A stretch of DNA of 64,000 nt. Origin: Advenella sp. S44. Lineage in GTDB: Bacteria; Pseudomonadota; Gammaproteobacteria; Burkholderiales; Burkholderiaceae_B. Under the pieces are notes generated by a model. The model did not search any database. It was not told the origin of the DNA and saw nothing but the letters and a program-made list of their open reading frames with translations. Location: the NCBI RefSeq assembly GCF_002810445.1, contig NZ_NEXS01000008.1:62001-126000 (forward strand). The letters are read 5' to 3'. This document shows, one piece after another, positions 37,682 through 44,490 of the stretch. The translations under genes were made by a program, and so were the position numbers. Numbering within the stretch: the first letter of the stretch is position 1; every line of letters begins with the position of its first letter.

Positions 37682-37695
37682 TTCACCGTGAAGTG

Positions 37696-38241
37696 CTAAA
37701 CCTTGATAAAATGTTCTCGGTAGTGCTTGAGTTCTTCAATGGATTCGTAAATATCGGCCAGTGCCTCGTGGCGGCTTTTCTTATCGAATCCTTTGTATAC
37801 CTCTGGTTTCCAGCGGCGGGACAGTTCCTTGAGCGTGCTTACATCCAGATTGCGGTAATGAAAGTAGCTCTCGAACCGCGGCATGTACTTGTACATGAAG
37901 CGCCGGTCCTGGCTTATTGTGTTGCCGCAAAGTGGTGATGCGCCTTTTGGCACCAAGGGAGCGAGAAATTCAAGCAGAATGTCTTCTGCCTGCTCTTCAG
38001 TGAGCACAGAGGTGCGGACCTTTTCGGTCAGGCCACTGCGGCCATGGGTAGACGTGTTCCATTTATCCATGCCTGCCAGAACCTCATCGGACTGATTAAT
38101 CACCAGAACCGGGCCTTCCGCCACCAAGCTGAGGTCAGGTTCGGTTACCACAACCGCCACCTCCAGAATACGTTCTTTTTCGGGATCCAGGCCGCTCATT
38201 TCCATGTCCAGCCATACCAGTCGCAGATCATTTACCGCCAT
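37696..38241 (-). CDS. orn: Oligoribonuclease
   Basis: This is a 181-residue DEDDh 3'-5' exonuclease that degrades RNA dinucleotides, including pGpG from cyclic-di-GMP turnover. The four acidic residues are in [24 protein letters not shown] (Asp and Glu), the later [10 protein letters not shown] Asp, and the [19 protein letters not shown] block with the catalytic His and Asp. The length is exactly that of the family. It is divergent from an M48 protease gene across 53 bp. Confidence 0.97.
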   Translation of the reverse strand: MAVNDLRLVWLDMEMSGLDPEKERILEVAVVVTEPDLSLVAEGPVLVINQSDEVLAGMDKWNTSTHGRSGLTEKVRTSVLTEEQAEDILLEFLAPLVPKGASPLCGNTISQDRRFMYKYMPRFESYFHYRNLDVSTLKELSRRWKPEVYKGFDKKSRHEALADIYESIEELKHYREHFIKV

Positions 38242-38294
38242 TTTCGATCCTTATAGTTCAGAAACATTATTTTCGCACAGAGCACACAACAGAA

Positions 38295-39566
38295 ATGTCC
38301 CCAACCCCATTTACGCTTTTATTTGTCCTTTTCCTTCTTCTCGAGACTGTAACGCATTTGTGGCTGGCAAGCCGGCAGGCGCGCCATGTTACTCGCCATC
38401 GCGCCAGGGTGCCGGACGAATTTGCTGAAAAAATCGGGTTGCATAGCCATCAGCGTGCCGCTGACTACACGGTCGAGCGCATGAAGCTGTCTATGACCCG
38501 GCGCGTTTTCGACGCAATGGTGCTCATTGCGTTTACACTGCTTGGCGGTTTGCAATTGATCAATGAGTTTCTGATTAACACCGTCCCTGGCGATTTCTGG
38601 CGCCAGATTCTGCTGCTTGGCACTGTCCTGTTGATTTCCGGCGCGCTGCATCTGCCATTTAGCCTGTGGAAGCAATTCAAACTGGAACAGAAATTCGGAT
38701 TTAACCGTATGACCTTCGGGCTGTTTGTCAGCGACACGATCAAGGGCTTGGTGGTCAGCGTGGTTCTGGGCCTGCCGCTGGCCGCTGTCACGCTCTGGCT
38801 GATGGCCGCATCCGGTCCCCTGTGGTGGCTGTGGGCATGGATGGTCTGGGTCGCGTTCAACGCATTCCTTCTGTTTGTCTTCCCAACCTGGATTGCCCCG
38901 CTTTTCAACAAGTTTACGCCGCTGGATAATCCCGAGCTGGCCGATCGCATCAACAATCTGGCACAGCGCTGCCATTTTGCCCTCAAGGGGTTGTTCGTCA
39001 TGGACGGCTCCAAGCGTTCGGCCCACGGCAATGCCTATTTCACCGGGTTCGGCAAATCGCGCCGGATTGTTTTTTTCGATACGCTGCTGGGCAAACTGAA
39101 CCCTGACGAGATTGAAGCTGTGCTGGCCCATGAGCTGGGGCATTTCAGTCATAAGCACGTACAAAAACGCATGATTTTCAGCTTTTTGCTGGCGCTCGTG
39201 TTTTTCGCCGTACTGGGATTTCTGAAAAATCAGATCTGGTTTTACCAAGGCCTGGGGGTTTCACCTGTCATCAATGGTTCTAACGATGCTATGGCTCTGC
39301 TGCTGTTCTTTATGGCCATGCCTGTGTTCACGTTCTTCTTTGCGCCGATATTCAGCTTCTTTTCTCGCAAGGACGAGTTTGAAGCTGACCATTACGCCCA
39401 CACGCAAGCCAGCTCTGAAGCGCTGATTTCTGCGCTGGTCAAGCTATACAACGACAATGCCTCCACCCTGACGCCAGACCCGGTGCACTCGGCTTTTTAT
39501 GACAGCCATCCACCAGCATCGCTGCGTATCCGACGACTCCAAGAGCTGCAGGCAACAAACGGATGA
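38295..39566 (+). CDS. M48-family membrane metalloprotease (Ste24-like)
   Basis: This is a 423-residue integral-membrane zinc protease. Several N-terminal helices precede the FNRMTFGLFVSDTIKGL block. DGSKRSAHGNAYFTGFGKSRRIVFFDTLL leads to the zinc motif HELGHFSHKH (about residue 280), and the third ligand is in EFEADHYAH (about 362). This is the CAAX-prenyl-protease-1 architecture that in bacteria probably serves membrane-protein quality control. Its stop overlaps the rsgA start by four bases, and orn is divergent. The orn/M48/rsgA neighbourhood is typical of betaproteobacteria. Confidence 0.95.
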   Translation: MSPTPFTLLFVLFLLLETVTHLWLASRQARHVTRHRARVPDEFAEKIGLHSHQRAADYTVERMKLSMTRRVFDAMVLIAFTLLGGLQLINEFLINTVPGDFWRQILLLGTVLLISGALHLPFSLWKQFKLEQKFGFNRMTFGLFVSDTIKGLVVSVVLGLPLAAVTLWLMAASGPLWWLWAWMVWVAFNAFLLFVFPTWIAPLFNKFTPLDNPELADRINNLAQRCHFALKGLFVMDGSKRSAHGNAYFTGFGKSRRIVFFDTLLGKLNPDEIEAVLAHELGHFSHKHVQKRMIFSFLLALVFFAVLGFLKNQIWFYQGLGVSPVINGSNDAMALLLFFMAMPVFTFFFAPIFSFFSRKDEFEADHYAHTQASSEALISALVKLYNDNASTLTPDPVHSAFYDSHPPASLRIRRLQELQATNG

Positions 39567-40453
39567 TCGCCGGGCGTGTCGTAGCCGCTCACGGCCGTCA
39601 CTATCAGGTCGAAATGGGCGATGGGCAATTGCGCCAATGCTATACGCGCGGGAAAAAAAGCGGGATTTGTGTTGGCGACTATGTCGACATTGAACCCCAG
39701 GGGCAGGACGAAGGCCGAATCGAACGAATACACGAACGCCGTAACTTACTGTACCGTTCAGACGAAATGCGGGCCAAGCAATTTGCGGCTAATGTTGACC
39801 AGTTGCTGATTGTGATTGCAGTTGAACCACTGTTTTCCGAGGATCTGACCGGCCGGGCGCTGGCCGGCGCATTCAGCGCCGATATCACACCCGTAATCAT
39901 TCTGAACAAGTGTGACCTGGCCGAAGGATTGCCGCGTGCACGCGCCCTTCTGTCAGACATAAAAGAGCTGGGCGTGCAAATCATCGAAACCAGCACCCTG
40001 CAGCCCGAGGCATTGCGCAATGCCCTGTTGCCCCTATTGAAAAACAAAACCAGCCTGCTGCTTGGTCAAAGCGGTATGGGCAAATCCAGCATTTTGAATA
40101 TCCTGGTGCCCGAAGCTCGCGCCGACACCCAAGCGCATTCCATTGCTCTGGGCACTGGCAAACATACAACGACATCGTCGCGCCTATATCATTTGCCCGA
40201 CAATGGTGGGCAGTTAATCGATTCGCCCGGTTTTCAGGCGTTTGGCCTCAAACATCTGGGACAAACTGAAGTGGAACAGGGATTTCCAGAATTCGCGCCC
40301 TACAGCCAAAACTGCCGGTTCTACAACTGCGCGCATCGACATGAGCCCGGTTGTGGCGTGCTGGCTGCCAAAGAGCAGGGTTTAATCAGCGTCAAGCGGC
40401 ATGAACTTTACTTGCGCATCTTAGCCGAGTCGACCGCGCCGCAGAAATATTGA
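39563..40453 (+). CDS. rsgA: Ribosome small-subunit-dependent GTPase A
   Basis: This is a 296-residue circularly permuted GTPase that checks maturation of the 30S subunit. An N-terminal OB fold (about residues 1-65) precedes the permuted motifs: G4 as ILNKCDL, then G1 as LLGQSGMGKSSI, then G3 as IDSPGFQ. The zinc-binding C-terminal site is CRFYNCAHRHEPGC. Translation is coupled to the M48 protease gene upstream (ATGA overlap). Confidence 0.96.
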   Translation: MIAGRVVAAHGRHYQVEMGDGQLRQCYTRGKKSGICVGDYVDIEPQGQDEGRIERIHERRNLLYRSDEMRAKQFAANVDQLLIVIAVEPLFSEDLTGRALAGAFSADITPVIILNKCDLAEGLPRARALLSDIKELGVQIIETSTLQPEALRNALLPLLKNKTSLLLGQSGMGKSSILNILVPEARADTQAHSIALGTGKHTTTSSRLYHLPDNGGQLIDSPGFQAFGLKHLGQTEVEQGFPEFAPYSQNCRFYNCAHRHEPGCGVLAAKEQGLISVKRHELYLRILAESTAPQKY

Positions 40454-40760
40454 AACCACCCTGCCGTCTCCGGGTTTGCGCGTGGACAGTGGGCTCAGCG
40501 TAGCCAGAGACATCGGGGCGCTGGCTCCGAACGGCGTTACCCCGTATCCCGGTCATTATGCCCTGCTGAAAATTCAGTAAAAATGGCTATCTTGATTTGA
40601 CATTTTTTATCAATTGGGAATTCGTATTCTGTCGAAATTGCACAATGAATGCAAATATCTCGATTTTGTTTCACAATTGGCCTGACTATTTTTCAAAGCA
40701 ATAAAACAACCATCACCCGTCATCGAAAATCGGAAACGGTTGCATGCACACGGAATTGTT
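40454..40760. other. 307-bp gap after rsgA, no gene
   Basis: The first 110 bases are GC-rich with no hairpin plus T-run. The second part is AT-rich and holds an interrupted inverted repeat, TTGAT ... ATCAA (near 40593-40614, 12 bases between). It may include the promoter of the following ATPase gene. The reading frames here are short. Confidence 0.4.
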
Positions 40761-41159
40761 ATGGAACACGCTGGCGAAATTCTTATTCTTACCGGCCCAC
40801 CCGGCTCCGGAAAAACAACCGCTGCACTGGCCCTGACCGAGCAACCTGGGTCCGCAAAGGTTCACCTGCATACCGACGACTTCTGCATAGTCGGCCCATG
40901 GTTTTTACCGTCTTTCCAGACAATTGCCACGCCAGTGCATTACCTTGTCCTGCGCCCTTCATTAGCGCTGGCAATCGCTCACTGTCAGCAACGCGGTAAC
41001 GACACCTTGACAGACCCAGAACCTATCGCTGCCCTGCATCAACAGTTTTCTTTGCTGGGTGAACTGGAACACCATGTTCTGTCTGTTGACGGCAAAACCC
41101 GACAGGAAACGCTTGAGATGGTCATCAGCGCCATGCAAATCGGTATGTTTCGTTTATGA
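40761..41159 (+). CDS. P-loop ATPase with an apparent internal deletion
   Basis: This is a 132-residue AAA_33-type nucleotide-binding protein. The Walker A motif TGPPGSGKTT is at about residues 12-21 and is followed by KVHLHTDDF. In the relatives I remember, VHLHxDDF is followed by about 45 residues (around IPPWLPEADAQN and a VVLDG strand) before a segment like GIVRPDWLP. Here DDF runs straight into CIVGPWFLPSF. The rest, including VHYLVLRPSLALAIAHCQQRGND and the C-terminus FRL, is normal. The shortening stays in frame. A TTG at 40740 is an alternative start. It may be non-functional or a short variant. Confidence 0.7.
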   Translation: MEHAGEILILTGPPGSGKTTAALALTEQPGSAKVHLHTDDFCIVGPWFLPSFQTIATPVHYLVLRPSLALAIAHCQQRGNDTLTDPEPIAALHQQFSLLGELEHHVLSVDGKTRQETLEMVISAMQIGMFRL

Positions 41160-41240
41160 CACCTTGACTCAAACAATGAAATTGCATTCTCCATTCTCAC
41201 TCATTAGGGAATATTTTCACTGTAGGCGAAACTGGACAGA

Positions 41241-41960
41241 TCAGGCCTGAACTACGGCCAACAGGCGATGGTAGAAATTCCTGATCACGTTTGCCGTGGC
41301 ACCCCAAATGAAATAACCATTCCAGGGCATGGAATAATAATATCTTTCGTTGCCATCGGGGGCAATTGCATGATGCAGACGATGGTTGGCCGGATCCATC
41401 AGAAACGCCAGCGGCACCTGGAAAACTTCTGCCACCTCCACCTGGTCTGTTTTTATTTCAACCGTATTGGCGAGCCAGCCAACGTAGGGTCGCAACAAAA
41501 AGCCCGTTCCTGTGTAAAATTCCGGCAATTGTCCCAGCACCGTCACCGCCTGTGTAGGCACACCGATTTCCTCAAACGTTTCCCGCAACGCCGTATGTTG
41601 AGGGTTGATGTCGCTTTCCTCGACCCGTCCTCCAGGGAAGCTGACCTGCCCCGGATGGTGATATAGCTTTTCGGAACGCTTGGTCAACAGCACGAAGATT
41701 TCCCCATCGCGCTTTACCAGCGGCATCAGCACGGCAGAGTCAATATAGGACTCAGACTGATATTGGACGATTTTGGCTTCGTTCCATTGTTGAACCAGCG
41801 CATCAGCCGACCAGACAAGACTATGATCAAAGGCGCCCTCGATCAAAGCGGATGTAAGTAAGTCAGGAGATATCGCGTGCAAATTTTCATTGGCCACCGT
41901 CCATTTTTGTGCCTGCACGTCAAACCCGGGCGTAATAGGCTTTCTTAGTGGTTCAGTCAA
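41241..41960 (-). CDS. CoA pyrophosphatase (Nudix hydrolase)
   Basis: This is a 239-residue Nudix enzyme of the NudL/CoAse type that hydrolyses CoA and its derivatives to phosphopantetheine and 3',5'-ADP. The Nudix box reads GGRVEESDINPQHTALRETFEEIGV, with the two extra residues typical of the CoAse subgroup, and is preceded by KLYHHPGQVSFPGG. An N-terminal 75-residue region is less conserved. It is downstream of rplS, from which it is separated by a terminator. Confidence 0.94.
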   Translation of the reverse strand: MTEPLRKPITPGFDVQAQKWTVANENLHAISPDLLTSALIEGAFDHSLVWSADALVQQWNEAKIVQYQSESYIDSAVLMPLVKRDGEIFVLLTKRSEKLYHHPGQVSFPGGRVEESDINPQHTALRETFEEIGVPTQAVTVLGQLPEFYTGTGFLLRPYVGWLANTVEIKTDQVEVAEVFQVPLAFLMDPANHRLHHAIAPDGNERYYYSMPWNGYFIWGATANVIRNFYHRLLAVVQA

Positions 41961-42074
41961 AACAGTGTCCTGTGCAATAAATGATCGTTCTTAATATGCG
42001 CATTTTAAGGCACGCAATATTATTTCGGTCCAATCGGAATGAAATGAAACCAGAAGGAATGGCAAGCGACCAAT

Positions 42075-42105
42075 AAAAAAAGAGCCGGCAAAGCCGGCCC
42101 TTTTC
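42075..42105 (-). terminator. rplS terminator
   Basis: On the minus strand GGGCCGGC, a TTT loop and GCCGGCTC are followed by TTTTTTT. The core stem is 42084-42089 with 42093-42098. It lies about 80 bases after the rplS stop and separates that gene from the CoA pyrophosphatase gene. Confidence 0.85.
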
Positions 42106-42182
42106 CCCGTTACAGCGCTGCGATAAACCAGGCAGCGGTAACGCGATAACACTGTAAAGCAGTCAGTCGCTGCAAGACCTGC

Positions 42183-42569
42183 TTACGCAGCTGCCTTCTT
42201 GTCGGCCTTACGTACCAATTTTTCTTTGATACGCGCAGCTTTACCAGAACGGTTGCGCAGATAGTACAGTTTCGCGCGACGCACATCACCACGACGTTTA
42301 ACGACGATAGATGCGATTTGCGGAGAATACAACTGGAATGTCCTTTCAACGGCTTCGCCTGAAGAAATTTTGCGGACAATAAAGGAAGAGTTCAGACCAC
42401 GATTGCGTTTGGCAATAACCACGCCCTCATATGCCTGTGCACGCTTGCGGGTGCCTTCGACCACATTCACGCTGACGATCACGGTGTCGCCAGGCGCAAA
42501 TTCAGTCACGGGATTGCCACCAGTCAGACGCTGAATTTCTTCCTGCTCGAGTTTTTCGATAAGATTCAT
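42183..42569 (-). CDS. rplS: 50S ribosomal protein L19
   Basis: This is a 128-residue ribosomal protein at the 30S-50S interface. It begins [11 protein letters not shown] and has the L19 core [55 protein letters not shown] and the [29 protein letters not shown] tail. A short Lys/Ala extension closes it. In most proteobacteria rplS is the last gene of rpsP-rimM-trmD-rplS. Here none of the other three is upstream, and rplS has its own leader, promoter-like TATACT and terminator, so it is expressed alone. Confidence 0.97.
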   Translation of the reverse strand: MNLIEKLEQEEIQRLTGGNPVTEFAPGDTVIVSVNVVEGTRKRAQAYEGVVIAKRNRGLNSSFIVRKISSGEAVERTFQLYSPQIASIVVKRRGDVRRAKLYYLRNRSGKAARIKEKLVRKADKKAAA

Positions 42570-42909
42570 AATAGACTCCGGTTCATCATGAACGGCTGTT
42601 TAGAGTAACGTCACATTATTTGTGATTGCACCGACCCATTCAGGTGCGTTTGCCGACAGAGGATAAATAGAACTCGAAAGTATAGCTTATTTGGCTCAGG
42701 CACACCAGCGATCTAGCCTTTTACCACGGAACAAACAGGCTTAAGTTGTTGAATTCAATCAAAAAGCGGCAAAAACACAACAAATTGACCCTTGCCACCG
42801 CCATGCCGAGTCGGCCAGCTTGTTCTAGGCGGGCTTACCAATACGAGCGGCACAAGGCGGCGTTATTTGACTTGCGATAGCCTACAAAAGAACCGTTCTG
42901 TGAGGCAGG
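42570..42909. other. rplS leader and gap to the small SOS gene
   Basis: This 340-bp stretch has no gene. The 130 bases nearest rplS form its leader, with a hairpin at 42628-42647 and a likely -10 (TATACT on the minus strand) near 42680. The remainder is mixed sequence in which I see no structure. Confidence 0.5.
42628..42647 (-). promoter_or_regulatory. Hairpin in the rplS leader
   Basis: GCACC (42628-42632) and GGTGC (42643-42647) can pair across a 10-base loop, about 60 bases upstream of the rplS start. It could be the site of autoregulation, as with other ribosomal-protein leaders, but no known motif is recognised. Confidence 0.35.
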
Positions 42910-43122
42910 TCAGGCCAGGCCAGCAGCGGTACCTAAAAGATTCATGACCGGAATCAACGCAAACCACGCTGCTACCATGCAGACGTCGGCCAAAAGATGG
43001 CTGCTGCGACTCACTTTGCTGCTTTTTCTGCGATAAAGCGTGGCAAAAGACTGGTCGAACTGACGGCAGGCTGATATAGTTGAAGTGACAGTGGCATCGG
43101 GCTTGCGAGTTGGGGTTGTCAT
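42910..43122 (-). CDS. 70-residue membrane protein, likely SOS-controlled, unknown
   Basis: This is a small unrecognised protein. It has a polar, Thr/Ser-rich N-terminal half with a basic patch (TLYRRKSSKVSRSSHLL, about residues 28-44) and one C-terminal hydrophobic segment (DVCMVAAWFALIPVMNLLGTAAGLA, about 46-70). The ATG at 43122 has GGAG ten bases upstream. About 150 bases upstream lies a near-consensus LexA box, and the leader between them can fold strongly. A basic stretch followed by one membrane segment under LexA recalls SOS-induced division inhibitors or membrane toxins, but no homology is claimed. An antisense frame does not compete. Confidence 0.6.
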   Translation of the reverse strand: MTTPTRKPDATVTSTISACRQFDQSFATLYRRKSSKVSRSSHLLADVCMVAAWFALIPVMNLLGTAAGLA

Positions 43123-43151
43123 GATGAATTCTCCAAAAGTTAAGAGGTGCC

Positions 43152-43219
43152 TGCCCGGGGTCGAATTACAATTTGAATGCTGGAAAACACCAAATTGAAA
43201 CTACATTCGACGACGGGCA
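43152..43219 (-). promoter_or_regulatory. Three-part hairpin in the leader of the small SOS gene
   Basis: Nested perfect stems fold one on another: TGCCCG (43152-43157) with CGGGCA (43214-43219), GTCGAAT (43160-43166) with ATTCGAC (43205-43211), and CAATTTG (43169-43175) with CAAATTG (43191-43197). The structure lies 30-97 bases upstream of the start codon, inside the presumed 5' leader. It could delay or control translation. Confidence 0.6.
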
Positions 43220-43275
43220 AGCGATAACTAGGACCCTAATCTAGTTATATCGCGACTATGCATTGCGATAAGTAA

Positions 43276-43295
43276 TACTGTATATCCATACAGTA
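43276..43295 (-). promoter_or_regulatory. Near-consensus LexA (SOS) box
   Basis: The sequence TACTGTATATCCATACAGTA matches the E. coli LexA consensus (TACTGTATATATATACAGTA) at 18 of 20 positions and has perfect CTGT-N8-ACAG half sites. On the minus strand it overlaps a plausible promoter, with TTGCA near 43300-43305 and TATACA or TACAGT inside the box. The first gene downstream on that strand is the 70-residue membrane protein. The nearest signal on the plus strand is the terminator at 43531. Confidence 0.85.
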
Positions 43296-43565
43296 TTTTT
43301 TGCAAGCGCAATTTTGTGACTTCGCACGCGTATGTTGCATTCACACTTCGTTTCCAACCCTCCCAGACTGATATTTTTCTTTTAAATCAACATCCTGAAG
43401 ATATGCTGTTGCCACCGCATGGCTGCATCAGACAGCGTTTGTCCCTGGCGTCCTTGCCTTTCATCGGGTCGTACGTTTTTGCGCCCAGCAATCCCGTTGC
43501 TGCCGTAAGAACTACGGATACCGCAAATAAAAAAGCCATGACGGTTCTATGTCATGGCTTTTTAT
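43296..43565 (+). other. Possible short plus-strand transcript or nothing
   Basis: Between the LexA box and the terminator at 43531-43562 there are about 270 bases with no convincing gene. A 120-codon frame (43316-43678) runs through the terminator hairpin and has no ribosome-binding site or family match. If the LexA-controlled promoter also fires to the right, a short non-coding RNA ending at that terminator would result. This is speculation. Confidence 0.2.
43531..43562. terminator. Strong bidirectional terminator downstream of peroxiredoxin
   Basis: AAAAGCCATGAC (43531-43542) and GTCATGGCTTTT (43551-43562) form a perfect 12-bp stem with an 8-base loop, flanked by A-rich sequence on one side and TATT on the other. 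It most likely ends the peroxiredoxin transcript on the minus strand, about 130 bases after the stop. It would also stop plus-strand transcription. Confidence 0.85.
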
Positions 43566-43690
43566 TGCAACTGCCGAAATGTCTGGACAGCCGACAGGTT
43601 CAGGGCAGCCCAAAAGCAGCGGCCCTGAAGGCAACATCAGGACGGAACAACGGCTCTGGTTTATGTGGCCGTGTCTGATCTGGCCGTGTC

Positions 43691-44335
43691 TTACTTGTTA
43701 GGCTGCGGCGTGGTACGCAAGTATGGACGGACTTCTGTGAAGCCTTTCGGGAACTTCTGTTTCAACACTTCAGGATCTTTCAATGACGGAACGATGATCA
43801 CGTCTTGACCATCTTCCCAGTTGACTGGCGTTGCCACACTGTGAGAGTCGGTCAACTGCAGCGAATCGATGACGCGCAGGATTTCATTGAAATTACGACC
43901 TGTACTTGCCGGATAGGTAATAATCAGGCGAATTTTCTTGGCCGGATCAATAATAAATACTGAGCGCACGGTGACAGTGGCGCTCGCATTCGGATGAATC
44001 ATGTCGTAAAGCGTGGACACTTTGCGATCATCGTCGGCAAGAATGGGGAAATTCACCGTTGTGCTTTGCGTATCGTTGATATCTTCGATCCATTTATTAT
44101 GTGAGTCGGCATCATCTACTGATACAGCCAGCACTTTCACATTACGCTTGGCAAATTCGTCGGCCAGCTTTGCTGTATAGCCCAGTTCAGTCGTGCAGAC
44201 AGGCGTAAAGTCGGCCGGGTGAGAAAACAGAACACCCCAGCTGTCGCCCAGAAACTCGTGAAGCTTGATAGGGCCGGTGGACGAATTCTGTTCAAAATCG
44301 GGGGCGGTATCGCCCAAACGCAGTGTTGTGCTCAT
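43691..44335 (-). CDS. 1-Cys peroxiredoxin (Prx6 group)
   Basis: This is a 214-residue peroxidase that reduces H2O2 and organic hydroperoxides. The peroxidatic Cys is in SHPADFTPVCTTELG (about residue 47). The Arg of the active site lies in TVRSVFIIDPAKKIRL. No resolving Cys is visible in the C-terminal domain, which carries the Prx6-type NWEDGQDVIIVPSL segment. AGGAGA precedes the start. No OxyR site was recognised. The gene stands alone. Confidence 0.95.
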   Translation of the reverse strand: MSTTLRLGDTAPDFEQNSSTGPIKLHEFLGDSWGVLFSHPADFTPVCTTELGYTAKLADEFAKRNVKVLAVSVDDADSHNKWIEDINDTQSTTVNFPILADDDRKVSTLYDMIHPNASATVTVRSVFIIDPAKKIRLIITYPASTGRNFNEILRVIDSLQLTDSHSVATPVNWEDGQDVIIVPSLKDPEVLKQKFPKGFTEVRPYLRTTPQPNK

Positions 44336-44490
44336 GGTATCTCCTTGTAAGCTTGGGGAATGTGCGAAGCCAATGGCCTCGCACTGTATACCGGGATTAT
44401 GTCAAAAAATGTTTATACCTTAAAAGAATAAATAATAATTTTGATATACCCAATTTGCATATTAAAACATATTCACTGCGCTTGCGCGCT

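Noticed and set aside
40593-40614. TTGAT ... ATCAA as an FNR site
   Set aside because: The half sites are 12 bases apart rather than four.
43316-43678. 120-codon frame just right of the LexA box
   Set aside because: It runs through a perfect terminator hairpin and has no ribosome-binding site, so a gene is unlikely.
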